From the NCBI GenBank assembly GCA_913775725.1, contig CAJYNG010000022.1:62001-126000 (forward strand): a stretch of 64,000 nucleotides of DNA, written 5' to 3'. Positions 8,806 to 17,199 of this stretch are shown here, piece by piece (position 1 is the first letter of the stretch; each line of letters begins with the position of its first letter). The DNA is from an uncultured Stenotrophomonas sp. (GTDB lineage: Bacteria; Pseudomonadota; Gammaproteobacteria; Xanthomonadales; Xanthomonadaceae). Below the pieces are notes generated by a model, which searched no databases, was not told where the DNA came from, and saw only the letters and a program-made list of their open reading frames with translations. The position numbers and the translations under genes were made by a program.

Positions 8806-9489
8806 ATGCGCGTTCTGATTGCTGAAGACGACCCGGATATCGCCTCCGGCCTGTGCGCCTCGCTGCGCCGGCAGGGCCATGTGGTCGACCACGTCGACAA
8901 CGGCGCGCACGCCGACGCCGCGTTGGGCTCGACCCAGTACGCGCTGCTGGTGCTGGACCTGGGCCTGCCGCAGCTGGATGGCCGCGATGTGCTGCAGCGC
9001 CTGCGCCAGCGCGGCGATGGCCTGGCGGTGCTGGTGGTGACCGCCCGCGACGGCCTGGCCGAGCGCGTGCGCGTGCTCGACCTCGGCGCCGATGACTACC
9101 TGGTCAAGCCGTTCGCGCTGGACGAGTTCGAAGCACGCGTGCGTGCGCAGCTGCGCCGGGTCACCAGCAATGGCAACCCGGACCTGCGCATCGGCCGCCT
9201 GCGCATCGATCTGGCCGGGCATCGGGTGTGGATCGACGACCAGTCACTGGAACTGACCGCGCGCGAGTTCGGCCTGCTGTCGGCACTGGCGGTGCGCGCC
9301 GAGCGCATCGTGTCGCGCGCGCAGCTGGTGGAAGCACTGTGCGACTGGGGCCAGGACCTGACCGACAACGGCCTGGACATCGCCCTGCACCGCCTTCGCC
9401 GCAAGCTGCAACCCGGCGGCATGGGCATCCGCACCGTGCGCGGGCTGGGCTACATGCTGGAAGACGCGCAGGACGAAAGCACCCCGTGA
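8806..9489 (+). CDS. OmpR-family response regulator (QseB/TctD-like)
   Basis: This 227-residue DNA-binding regulator has a receiver domain at residues 1-115. It shows the acidic pocket EDD (7-9), phospho-acceptor Asp51 in LVLDLGLPQLDG, a Thr in VVTARD and Lys in LVKPFAL. A winged-helix DNA-binding domain follows to the end (LTAREFGLLSALA ... IRTVRGLGYML). AGGAG lies 8 bases before the ATG at 8806. Its stop overlaps the histidine kinase start (GTGA), so the two are translationally coupled. The closest family is the PmrA/QseB/TctD branch. Target genes unknown. Confidence 0.92.
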   Translation: MRVLIAEDDPDIASGLCASLRRQGHVVDHVDNGAHADAALGSTQYALLVLDLGLPQLDGRDVLQRLRQRGDGLAVLVVTARDGLAERVRVLDLGADDYLVKPFALDEFEARVRAQLRRVTSNGNPDLRIGRLRIDLAGHRVWIDDQSLELTAREFGLLSALAVRAERIVSRAQLVEALCDWGQDLTDNGLDIALHRLRRKLQPGGMGIRTVRGLGYMLEDAQDESTP

Positions 9490-10865
9490 TCAGTGGCCCC
9501 CCCAGCCTGCGCCGGCGCCTGCTCGCCTTTCTGGCGTTGCCGATGCTGGGCCTGCTCACCTTCAACACGATCCTGGCCTATTACGTTGCGCTGGACTATT
9601 CCAACCGCATCCACGATCGCAACCTGATCGACGACACGCACTCGTTCGCGCAGATGCTGAGCACCATGCCGGTGACCAGCGACCTGTCACCACAGGCGCG
9701 CTTCCTGATCGAGTACGACCCCGACGGCCATCGTTATTTCAACGTCGACAGCAGTCGCAAGGGCACCCTCAGCGGCAACGCCGACTTCAGCCCGTACGCC
9801 CCTTCGCAGGACTGCACCGGCGTGCATCCGGCGCTGTACGACGGCAGCCTCAATGGCCAGCAGGTGCGCATGGCCACCGTCTGCACGCAGGCGATGAACG
9901 ATCCGCAGGACCAGCTGGCGGTGACCGTGGCCGAGAGCATGGCCGACCGCCGGCAGCGTGCGCGCGAGATCCTGATGATCATCATCCCGCTGATGACCAT
10001 GCTGGCGCTGGGTACTGCCGCGCTGGTCTGGTTCGGCGTGACCTACGGCCTGCGCATCCTGACCCCGCTGACCACCCGCCTGGCACAGCGCCGTGGCGAA
10101 CTGGCACCGATCTCCGATGCCGATGTGCCGGAGGAGATCCAGCCGCTGATCAGCACCATCGACGGCCTGTTTGCCCGACAGGCAGAAATGATCACCCTGC
10201 AGAACCGCTTCATCGCCGACGCCGCGCACCAGCTGCGTTCGCCGCTGGCGGGCATGGCCCTGCACGTGGACCAGGCGCTGGCACATGGTGACCCCGATAC
10301 GGTGCGCGAGGCACTGCAGCACATCCGCCGGCTCAACCAGCGCACTGCACGGGTCAGCACCCAGCTGCTGGCGCTGAGCCGGGCACAGACCGTGCCCGAT
10401 ACCGTGGAGGCACTGGACCTGTGCGAGCTGGTGCCGCAGTGGGTCGGCATGCGCGTTCCGGAGGCGATCCGAGATGGTATCGACCTCGGCTACCGCGGCA
10501 GCCCCCATCCGCTGCGTGTGCTCGGCAACGGCGCCATGCTGCAGGAAGCGCTGGACAACCTGATCGACAACGCCCTGCGTTATGCCGGCCGCAATGCGAC
10601 CGTCACGGTGGGCGTGCACGCGCTGGACGACAATGATGTCGAACTGTATGTGGAAGACAACGGCCCCGGCGTGCCCGACGACGTGATGCCACGGCTGGGC
10701 GAGCGCTTCTTCCGGGCGCCGGGCACCGCCGCCAGCGGCACCGGTCTCGGCCTGGCCATCGCGCACGAGGCGGTGGAACACTTCGGCGGCCGCCTGAGCT
10801 TCCTGAACCGCCCCGGTGGCGGACTGAAGGTCGCCATCACGCTGCCGCTGCTGAAGGCGCCCTGA
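9486..10865 (+). CDS. Sensor histidine kinase (QseC/TctE-like)
   Basis: This 459-residue inner-membrane kinase pairs with the preceding response regulator. Helices at about 12-32 and 162-184 flank a periplasmic sensor of about 130 residues that contains two cysteines, possibly disulfide-linked. A short HAMP-like linker leads to the H-box FIADAAHQLRSPLAGM with phospho-acceptor His248. The ATPase domain has N box (DNLIDNALRYA), G1 (VEDNGPGVP) and G2 (GTGLGLAIA). The GTG at 9486 overlaps the upstream stop codon. Ligand is not predictable. Confidence 0.92.
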   Translation: MISGPPSLRRRLLAFLALPMLGLLTFNTILAYYVALDYSNRIHDRNLIDDTHSFAQMLSTMPVTSDLSPQARFLIEYDPDGHRYFNVDSSRKGTLSGNADFSPYAPSQDCTGVHPALYDGSLNGQQVRMATVCTQAMNDPQDQLAVTVAESMADRRQRAREILMIIIPLMTMLALGTAALVWFGVTYGLRILTPLTTRLAQRRGELAPISDADVPEEIQPLISTIDGLFARQAEMITLQNRFIADAAHQLRSPLAGMALHVDQALAHGDPDTVREALQHIRRLNQRTARVSTQLLALSRAQTVPDTVEALDLCELVPQWVGMRVPEAIRDGIDLGYRGSPHPLRVLGNGAMLQEALDNLIDNALRYAGRNATVTVGVHALDDNDVELYVEDNGPGVPDDVMPRLGERFFRAPGTAASGTGLGLAIAHEAVEHFGGRLSFLNRPGGGLKVAITLPLLKAP

Positions 10866-10944
10866 CCCGGCCCGGGGCGCTGAAAGGCTGGCGAAAATCG
10901 CGCTTGCGATCCTGCCATCCCCACTGACGTCCCGGAGCCGCCAG

Positions 10945-11781
10945 GTGACCGAATCGCACGACTTCTTCCTCCCCGGTGGCCCACAGGGCGTGCTGCTGGT
11001 CCATGGCCTGACCGGCACCCCGGCGGAAATGCGCATGCTGGGCAAAGGGCTGAACAACGCCGGTTTCACCGTGCACGGCGTGCAGCTGCCCGGCCATTGC
11101 GGCAGCGTGGATGACCTGCTGGCGACCACCTGGGAACAGTGGTATCAGGGCGTGGAGGATGCGGCGGAAACCCTGCGCGGCAAGGTTGACCAGCTTTTCG
11201 TCGGTGGCCTGTCGATGGGCGCGGTGCTGTCGCTGGCCCTGGCTGCACGTCGCCCGGAGTGGGTTTCCGGGGTCGGCGTATACGGCGCCACCTTCCGCTA
11301 TGACGGCTGGAACATCCCCGCCGTGGCCCGCTTCTCGTTCCTGCTGCCGTGGTTCAAGCGCTTCAACATCGGCCGCGACCGCATGTTCATGGAAGAGCCG
11401 CCGTACGGCCTGCGTGACGAGCGCCTGCGCGCGCAGGTCAGCGCCGCCATGCTGTCCGGCGACAGCGCGGCCGCCGGGCTGCCGGGCAACCCCTGGCACG
11501 CGCTGGCCGAGATGCGTGCGCTGAGCAACTGGACCCGCCGCCACCTGCACCAGGTCACCGCACCGTGCCTGGTGATGCACGCACGCGAGGACGATGTGGC
11601 CAGCATGGGCAACGCCGAGCTGGTGATGTCGCGGGTCAGCGGCCCGAAGGAGCTGGTGGTGCTGGAAGACAGTTACCACATGATCACCATCGACCGCGAA
11701 CGCCGCGACGTGATCCGCCGCAGCGCGCGCTTCTTCACCGAGATCGGTGAACGCAGTGGCGTCCTCAAGGCGGTGGCCTGA
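10945..11781 (+). CDS. Alpha/beta-hydrolase, Est30-like carboxylesterase
   Basis: This 278-residue cytoplasmic-type hydrolase has the oxyanion segment VLLVHGLTGTPAEM, a nucleophile elbow GLSMG (Ser90), an acid in HAREDDV and a catalytic His in DSYHMI. This is the arrangement of monoacylglycerol lipase/Est30 carboxylesterases. No signal peptide is seen. Translation starts at GTG 10945, preceded by CGGAG. Only one base separates its stop from the start of the first SMR-like transporter gene, so it probably heads the operon that runs through the SMR pair and the DegT aminotransferase. It could trim an acyl group in that pathway, or be a general esterase. Confidence 0.82.
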   Translation: MTESHDFFLPGGPQGVLLVHGLTGTPAEMRMLGKGLNNAGFTVHGVQLPGHCGSVDDLLATTWEQWYQGVEDAAETLRGKVDQLFVGGLSMGAVLSLALAARRPEWVSGVGVYGATFRYDGWNIPAVARFSFLLPWFKRFNIGRDRMFMEEPPYGLRDERLRAQVSAAMLSGDSAAAGLPGNPWHALAEMRALSNWTRRHLHQVTAPCLVMHAREDDVASMGNAELVMSRVSGPKELVVLEDSYHMITIDRERRDVIRRSARFFTEIGERSGVLKAVA

Positions 11782-11782
11782 A

Positions 11783-12142
11783 ATGGGGGCACTCGCCACG
11801 CTGCTGTGGCTGGCCAATGTGGTACTCGATACCGGTGGCCAGCTCGCCTTCAAGGCCGCCGCCAGCGATCCGCAGGAAGGCGAAGGACTACAACGCTGGA
11901 AACACATGCTCAGCCGGCCCTGGCTGTGGATCGGCATCGCCTGTTATGTGCTTGAGTTCGTCGTCTGGATCGCGTTCCTGTCGCTGGTGCCGCTGTCCAA
12001 GGGCGTGCTGCTGGGCTCGATCAACATCGTCGCGCTGATGATCGCCGGCCGCTTCCTGTTCCGCGAAAAGCTCACGCCGCTACGGGTGACCGGCATGCTG
12101 CTGGTGACCGCGGGCGTGGCGGTGGTGGGAGCCGGCTCATGA
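11783..12142 (+). CDS. Small four-helix transporter, SMR/ArnE-like, first of a pair
   Basis: This 119-residue membrane protein has four hydrophobic helices and the EmrE/EamA-type half-fold (PLSKGVLLGSINIVALMIAGRFLFREKLTPLRVTG). Helix 4 is a glycine/valine-rich tail. It overlaps the next gene by four bases (ATGA), and that gene encodes a second, different four-helix protein. Such unequal pairs occur as ArnE/ArnF (undecaprenyl-linked aminoarabinose flippase) and MdtJ/MdtI (spermidine export). With aminotransferase genes downstream, export or flipping of an amine-bearing product is likely. The canonical EmrE glutamate in helix 1 is absent (DTGGQLAFK instead), so drug/proton exchange of the EmrE type is less likely. 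Confidence 0.75.
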   Translation: MGALATLLWLANVVLDTGGQLAFKAAASDPQEGEGLQRWKHMLSRPWLWIGIACYVLEFVVWIAFLSLVPLSKGVLLGSINIVALMIAGRFLFREKLTPLRVTGMLLVTAGVAVVGAGS

Positions 12143-12537
12143 GGCGCCTGTATGTCATCGGCTTCCCGCTGCTGATGGCCTTCGACACGCTGGCCCAGCT
12201 GTGCTTCAAGTACGCCGGTGATGCCGCGCTGCCGGTCGAGGCCAACACCGCGTGGCTGCTGCGCGTGCTGTCGCAGCCGTGGGTGTACGGCGCCATCCTT
12301 GGCTACGTCGGTGCGTTCTTCACCTGGATGAGCCTGCTGCGGCATGCGCCGATCGGCCCCGCGTTTGCCGCCTCGCACCTGGAAGTAATCAGTGTGCTGC
12401 TGTTGTCGGCCTGGCTGCTGAAAGAGCCGCTCACCCTGCACCACCTTGTCGGTGCGGTACTGATCGTGGCCGGCATCGTCTGCCTTGGCCGCGCTGAAGC
12501 GGACGACCCGCACAGCCCCGCCGAAAGCACCTCGTGA
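12139..12537 (+). CDS. Small four-helix transporter, SMR/ArnF-like, second of a pair
   Basis: This 132-residue partner of the preceding protein also has four helices. Helix 1 contains AFDTLAQLCFKYAG and helix 3 contains the EamA-like motif PIGPAFAASHLEVISVLLLSAWLLKEPLTLHHLVG. A charged tail (EADDPHSPAEST) follows. The coupled start and matched size suggest a heterodimer of antiparallel subunits. The lengths (119 and 132) are close to ArnE (about 111) and ArnF (about 128). The downstream DegT aminotransferase follows after 10 bases, echoing the presence of ArnB in arn operons, although no other arn genes are present. Confidence 0.75.
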   Translation: MRRLYVIGFPLLMAFDTLAQLCFKYAGDAALPVEANTAWLLRVLSQPWVYGAILGYVGAFFTWMSLLRHAPIGPAFAASHLEVISVLLLSAWLLKEPLTLHHLVGAVLIVAGIVCLGRAEADDPHSPAESTS

Positions 12538-12547
12538 GCGGGCTGCG

Positions 12548-13756
12548 ATGAGTCTGTTCGCGCGCGAACTGCCGCCGACGGCTGGCCTGCCGATGCAGGC
12601 CAGCGACTTCCTTCCCGGTGGCGGCGACCTGCGCGACATCCTGGCCAGCCAGCTAGGCACACCGCCGCTGCAACTGACCTGTTCCGGTACGCACGCACTG
12701 CTGATCGCGCTGCGTACGCTGCGCAAGCGTGCACCAAAGCGCGACACCGTGATCATGCCGGCCTACACCTGTCCGCTGGTGCCGATCGCAGTGCACAGTC
12801 TGGGCCTGCGCGTACAGCTGTGCGATACCCGGCACGACCATTTCGACTTCGACCCCGCCCAGCTCAGGCGTCTGGCCGATGCGCGCACGCTGGCGATCCT
12901 GCCCACCCACCTGGGCGGTCGCATCGCCGACGTCGAGCTGGCCTGCGAGGTCGCACGTGGCGCCGGTGCCTGGGTGATCGAAGATGCCGCACAGGCACTC
13001 GGCGCACGCGTTGGCAACAACAGTGTCGGCCTGCGTGGCGACATCGGTTTCTTCAGCCTGGCCGCCGGCAAGGGGCTGAGCCTTCACGAAGGCGGCCTGC
13101 TGGTCACCCGCGACGACGAACTGCGCGCCACGCTGGCCGAACATGCCGCCGAACAGGTGCGTTTCAGCCTGCGCTGGGAGCTGCTTCGCAGTGTGCAGCT
13201 GCTCGGGCTCGCAGCCTGCTATCGGCCCTCGCTGCTGTCGCTGGTGTACGGACGTCCACTGCGCAGTGCACTGCAACGCGGCGATCTGGAAGAAGCGGTC
13301 GGTGACATTTTCCCGCTGGACATCCCGCAGCACCGGGTCAGCCAGTGGCGGCAGAACATCGGCGCACATGCCGCGCAGCGGCTGCCCGCCTTCCTGCAGG
13401 CCGGACGCCTGCGTGCATTGCAGCTGCGGGTGCAGCTGGCACAGCTGCCGGCGGTGGACGTGGTCGATGGGCTGGCCGGTACCGGCGGCACCTGGCCGAT
13501 GCTGATGCTGCTGCTGCCCAGCCAGCGCGCGCGCGATGCTGCGCTGAAGAACCTGTGGCCACGCGGTCTCGGCGCCAGCCGCATGTTCATCCATGCCCTG
13601 CCCGACTACGCCTATCTGCGAGGCATCGTGCCGCAGGCCGACATGCCCAACGCACGCGACTTCGCCGCACGCATGCTGACCCTTGGCAACAGCGCCTGGC
13701 AGACCCGTGAAGAAACCGCAGAAATTCTGCAGGCATTGGCTGACGCACAGCTCTGA
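12548..13756 (+). CDS. DegT/DnrJ/EryC1/StrS-family PLP aminotransferase
   Basis: This 402-residue fold-type I PLP enzyme is of the sugar-aminotransferase family. Typical features are TCSGTHALLIALRTL near the N terminus, the cofactor-contacting Asp146 in VIEDAAQALGA, and the Schiff-base Lys175 in LAAGKGLSLHEGG. Family members transaminate nucleotide-linked keto-sugars, but this copy lacks the usual SFxxxK(x)xTxGEGG wording (it reads SLAAGKGLSLHEGG). It also has a long hydrophobic insert (SVQLLGLAACYRPSLLSLVYG). A divergent substrate is therefore likely. It is tightly linked to the SMR pair. Confidence 0.82.
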   Translation: MSLFARELPPTAGLPMQASDFLPGGGDLRDILASQLGTPPLQLTCSGTHALLIALRTLRKRAPKRDTVIMPAYTCPLVPIAVHSLGLRVQLCDTRHDHFDFDPAQLRRLADARTLAILPTHLGGRIADVELACEVARGAGAWVIEDAAQALGARVGNNSVGLRGDIGFFSLAAGKGLSLHEGGLLVTRDDELRATLAEHAAEQVRFSLRWELLRSVQLLGLAACYRPSLLSLVYGRPLRSALQRGDLEEAVGDIFPLDIPQHRVSQWRQNIGAHAAQRLPAFLQAGRLRALQLRVQLAQLPAVDVVDGLAGTGGTWPMLMLLLPSQRARDAALKNLWPRGLGASRMFIHALPDYAYLRGIVPQADMPNARDFAARMLTLGNSAWQTREETAEILQALADAQL

Positions 13757-13923
13757 AAGCGGGTATTCCCGGGCGATCCGCCCATTCACAAAGATCATTC
13801 CTGAACGCTTTCCCCGCCCGGAAATGAAGGCTTTCAACAGGAAAGGAACGAGAAAGGCTGCCTGCCTACATTGAGCCTGCCCCGGCATCGCGCCGGACGT
13901 TTCTTTCATCGACGGACCTGCCC

Positions 13924-14637
13924 ATGCGCTGGAGCATCCTGTGTGACTTCGACGGCACCATCAGCCTCGAAGATGTCATCGACTCGCTGCTGGAGAAGTA
14001 CGGCCAGCCGGGCTGGCAGGAACTGGAAGCGCAGTGGAAGTCGGGAAAGATCGGCTCGCGTGAATGCATGCAGGGCCAGGTCAGGCTGCTGAAGCTGGAC
14101 CCGGCCACGCTCGACGCCCATCTGGACCAGGTGCAGATCGATCCGGGCTTCGCCGCCTTTGTCAGCCGCGCCGAACAACTGGGCGTGCCGCTGCGCATCG
14201 TCAGTGATGGTCTGGACTATGCGATCCACCGCATCCTCGCCAACCACGGCCTGTCGCGACTGCCGGTGGTGGCCAACCACCTGCGCTGGTGCGGGGACCA
14301 CTGGGAACTGGAATCGCCCTACCAGGCCGAAGGTTGCCGCAGTGGCACCTGCAAGTGCACCTGCGCCGCGCAGGCGCGCGCCAACGAAGCACCGCGCGTG
14401 CTGATGATCGGCGATGGCAGCTCGGACTTCTGCGTCTCTGAAGACGCCGACTTCGTGTTCGCCAAGCGCCGCCTGATCACCCATTGCACGAAGGCCGGCA
14501 TCGAACACGCCGCCATCGACACCTTCCACGATGCAGTCGCGCTGCTGCCGCGCCTGCTCGATGGCAGTCTGCTGCAGCCACGTCATTTCGACGCCAGCCC
14601 GCAGCCCATCGTACTGCCCCTGCTGGCCACCGCCTGA
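13924..14637 (+). CDS. HAD-IB phosphatase, MtnX-like
   Basis: This 237-residue haloacid dehalogenase-type phosphatase has the nucleophile motif DFDGT (8-12), a motif II serine in RIVSDGLD and motif III GDGSSD. A cysteine cluster at residues 138-147 (CRSGTCKCTC) matches the metal- or structure-linked Cys motif seen in MtnX and PHOSPHO1-type phosphatases. MtnX acts in methionine salvage, but no other mtn genes are nearby, so the substrate is probably a different small phosphomonoester. A 167-base gap separates it from the DegT gene, and the class III aminotransferase follows after 64 bases. Together they suggest a route that dephosphorylates an intermediate and then aminates it. Confidence 0.85.
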   Translation: MRWSILCDFDGTISLEDVIDSLLEKYGQPGWQELEAQWKSGKIGSRECMQGQVRLLKLDPATLDAHLDQVQIDPGFAAFVSRAEQLGVPLRIVSDGLDYAIHRILANHGLSRLPVVANHLRWCGDHWELESPYQAEGCRSGTCKCTCAAQARANEAPRVLMIGDGSSDFCVSEDADFVFAKRRLITHCTKAGIEHAAIDTFHDAVALLPRLLDGSLLQPRHFDASPQPIVLPLLATA

Positions 14638-14701
14638 GCACTCCCTTCCAGACCCGCTCCCCGTTGCCCCCTTTCGAACGTCCTTCACGGAACCGAACTG
14701 C

Positions 14702-16102
14702 ATGAACATTTTTGACAAGAACGCCGACGCCGCTGCCTCCGATGCGCAGCTGCTGGCCGACGAAGCCCGCTACAGCTCCTTCGGCGATACCGTCCACTAC
14801 GTCGACCCGCCGAAGATCTTCCAGCGCGGCGAAGGCAGCTACATGTTCGACGGTGCGGGCGTGCCCTACCTCGATCTGCAGATGTGGTACTCGGCCTGCA
14901 ACTTCGGCTACAGCAACAAGCGCCTGAACGACGCGCTGAAGGACCAGATCGACACCCTGCCGCAGGTCGCCAGCCAGTACCTGCACCCGACCCGCGTGCA
15001 GCTGGCCAAGACCATTGCCGTGGACATGCACGAGAAGTTCGGCCTCGACGGCCGCGTGCACTTCAACGTCGGCGGCGCGCAGGCCATTGAAGACTCGCTG
15101 AAGATCGTGCGCAACGCGCGTGGCGGCAAGAGCCTGATGTTCGCCTTCGAGGGCGGCTACCACGGCCGCACCCTGGGTGCGTCGTCGATCACCTCCAGCT
15201 ACCGCTATCGCCGCCGTTACGGCCACTTCGGCGAGCGCGCGATGTTCATCCCGTTCCCGTACCCCTTCCGCCGTCCGAAGGGCATGACCCCGGATGAGTA
15301 CTCCGACCACTGCGTGTGGCAGTTCGAGCGCCTGTTCGAAAGCGAATACAACGGCGTGTGGGATCCCAAGGTCGGCCAGGCCGAGTACGCCGCGTTCTAC
15401 GTCGAGCCGATCCAGGGCACCGGCGGCTACGTCATTCCGCCGCGCAACTTCTTCACCGGCCTCAAGCGCGTGCTGGACAAGTACGGCATCCTGATGGTGG
15501 TCGATGAAATCCAGATGGGCTTCTGGCGCACCGGCAAGCTGTGGTCGATCGAGCACTTCGGCGTGACCCCGGACGTGCTGGTGTTCGGCAAGGCGCTGAC
15601 CAACGGCCTGAACCCGCTGTCGGGCCTGTGGGCACGCGAAGAGCTGATCAACCCGACCGTCTTCCCGCCGGGCTCCACCCACTCGACCTTCAACTCCAAC
15701 CCGCTGGGCACCCGCCTGGGCCTGGAAGTGCTGAAGCTGGGCAAGGAAATGGATTACGAGCGCACCGTGCCGGAAAAGGGCGCCTACTTCCTCGACGGCC
15801 TGCGTGGCCTGCAGAAGCGCCACCCGGAAATCGGCGACGTCGACGGCCTGGGCCTGGCCTTGCGCGCCGAGATCTGCCAGACCGACGGCTACACCCCGAA
15901 CAAGGAACTGCTGGACCGCATGGTCGACATCGGCCTGGCCGGTGACCTGCTGCACGACGGCAAGCGCATGGGCCTCGTGCTCGACGTGGGTGGCTGGTAC
16001 AAGAACGTGATCACCTTCGCGCCGTCGCTGGACATCAGCTACGAAGAGATCGACCTGGCGATCACCCTGCTCGATCAGGCGCTGACCAAGGCCAAGGGCT
16101 GA
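14702..16102 (+). CDS. Class III PLP aminotransferase
   Basis: This 466-residue enzyme belongs to the omega-aminotransferase class (GABA, ornithine, acetylornithine and diaminobutyrate aminotransferases). Class marks are GGYHGRTLGA, VEPIQGTGGYVIPP, VVDEIQMGFWRTG and the Schiff-base Lys297 in VFGKALTNGLNPLSG. The aromatic-rich entrance (LQMWYSACNFGY) and insert FPYPFRRPKGMTPDEY differ from the standard GABA and ornithine enzymes, so I do not assign a substrate. The aspartate of DEIQ that pairs with the pyridine nitrogen is present. It lies between the MtnX-like phosphatase and the acyltransferase gene, in the same direction. Confidence 0.88.
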   Translation: MNIFDKNADAAASDAQLLADEARYSSFGDTVHYVDPPKIFQRGEGSYMFDGAGVPYLDLQMWYSACNFGYSNKRLNDALKDQIDTLPQVASQYLHPTRVQLAKTIAVDMHEKFGLDGRVHFNVGGAQAIEDSLKIVRNARGGKSLMFAFEGGYHGRTLGASSITSSYRYRRRYGHFGERAMFIPFPYPFRRPKGMTPDEYSDHCVWQFERLFESEYNGVWDPKVGQAEYAAFYVEPIQGTGGYVIPPRNFFTGLKRVLDKYGILMVVDEIQMGFWRTGKLWSIEHFGVTPDVLVFGKALTNGLNPLSGLWAREELINPTVFPPGSTHSTFNSNPLGTRLGLEVLKLGKEMDYERTVPEKGAYFLDGLRGLQKRHPEIGDVDGLGLALRAEICQTDGYTPNKELLDRMVDIGLAGDLLHDGKRMGLVLDVGGWYKNVITFAPSLDISYEEIDLAITLLDQALTKAKG

Positions 16103-16125
16103 GGTCGGATGCGCTGCCGGTTCCC

Positions 16126-17196
16126 GTGCCGATGGAGATGACGTCACGCGCGTCCAGCACCGCGCTGGAACCGGCCGCGCTGCTGGAGGGCTTCCTGGCC
16201 CACCCGCCGCTCGGATTCGAGGCAGGCCGCCTTCCCTGCGGCCTGCCGACCTTCCGTGCGCCGCTGGACCTGACCACCACGATGGACGACGAACTGCGCG
16301 GCAGGCTGCTCGGCCTGCCGCTGTCGCGCCTGTGGCGGCCGTGGATCACCTGGAAGACGCGCTTCGTCGGTGCCACCAGCACCGAGTACACCCCGTTGCC
16401 GGCGCACGTGGCGCCGGAGGCGCTGGCCGAGGACGTGACGCGTCACGCGATCGGCGATACACGCCTGCTGGTGGTCAAGGACCTGGCCATCGATTCACCG
16501 CTGCTGGACGATGCAGCCAACGCACACAGCGGCGCCTTCCTGCAGGCATTGCTGGCACGCGGGTTCGTCGAACTGGAAGGCATGCCGCTGGCCTGGGTGG
16601 CGATCGATTTCGATTCGCTCGACGGCTATCTCGGCCGCCTGTCGTCCTCGCGCCGCAAGAACATCCGGCGCAAGCTCCGTTCGCGTGATGACCTGCAGAT
16701 CGACTGCATCGCCACCGGTGATCCGGCCCTGGCCAACCCGCAGCTGCAGGCCGAACTGTACGCGCTGTACCTGGGCGTATACGCGCAGAGCGCGGTGCAT
16801 TTCGACCAACTCGACCTGCCCTATTTCCAGTACCTGCTGGCCGACAGGCAGGGCCAGGGGCGGGTGTTCCTGTACCGCCACCAGGGCGAGCTGATCGGCT
16901 GGAACCTGTGCTACGTGCATGCCGGCAAGCTGGTGGACAAGTACATCGGCCTGGCTTACCCGCAGTCGCGCGAGCACAACCTGTACGCGGTCAGCTGGAT
17001 GCACAACCTCGAGTACGCGCTGCAGCACGGCCTGAGCCACTACGTGGCCGGCTGGACCGACTCGCGGATCAAGGCCGAACTGGGCGCCCGCTTCACCTCC
17101 ACCCGGCACGCGATCCACGCACGCTCCCCGCTACTGCGCGCCGCCCTGCTCAAGCTGGCCCCGCATCTGCAGGGCGAACCTGATGGAGGCGGTTGA
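16126..17196 (+). CDS. GNAT/FemAB-like acyltransferase
   Basis: This 356-residue protein resembles the acetyltransferase_6 (BioF2/FemAB-like) branch of the GNAT fold, which forms amide bonds on amino groups. The region SLDGYLGRLSSSRRKNIRRKLR (about 165-187) is the family hallmark. GELIGWNLCYVHAGKLVDKYIGLAYPQSREHNLYAVSWMHNLEYALQ (about 255-305) is the second conserved core. Possible starts are GTG 16126, ATG 16132 and ATG 16138; the longest is given. The stop is 4 bases before the ureohydrolase ATG. In context it could acylate the amine made by the aminotransferases. Confidence 0.78.
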   Translation: MPMEMTSRASSTALEPAALLEGFLAHPPLGFEAGRLPCGLPTFRAPLDLTTTMDDELRGRLLGLPLSRLWRPWITWKTRFVGATSTEYTPLPAHVAPEALAEDVTRHAIGDTRLLVVKDLAIDSPLLDDAANAHSGAFLQALLARGFVELEGMPLAWVAIDFDSLDGYLGRLSSSRRKNIRRKLRSRDDLQIDCIATGDPALANPQLQAELYALYLGVYAQSAVHFDQLDLPYFQYLLADRQGQGRVFLYRHQGELIGWNLCYVHAGKLVDKYIGLAYPQSREHNLYAVSWMHNLEYALQHGLSHYVAGWTDSRIKAELGARFTSTRHAIHARSPLLRAALLKLAPHLQGEPDGGG

Positions 17197-17199
17197 ACG

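Noticed and set aside
10945-11781. Dienelactone hydrolase or lipase assignment for the esterase
   Set aside because: The nucleophile is serine in GLSMG and no lid or secretion signal is visible, so only a carboxylesterase-type call is justified.
13924-14637. Methionine-salvage phosphatase MtnX
   Set aside because: Family signature fits, but no mtn genes are nearby and the neighbours point elsewhere, so I give only MtnX-like.
14477-16147. A 556-residue minus-strand reading over the class III aminotransferase
   Set aside because: No family features, and it runs antisense to a gene with intact motifs.
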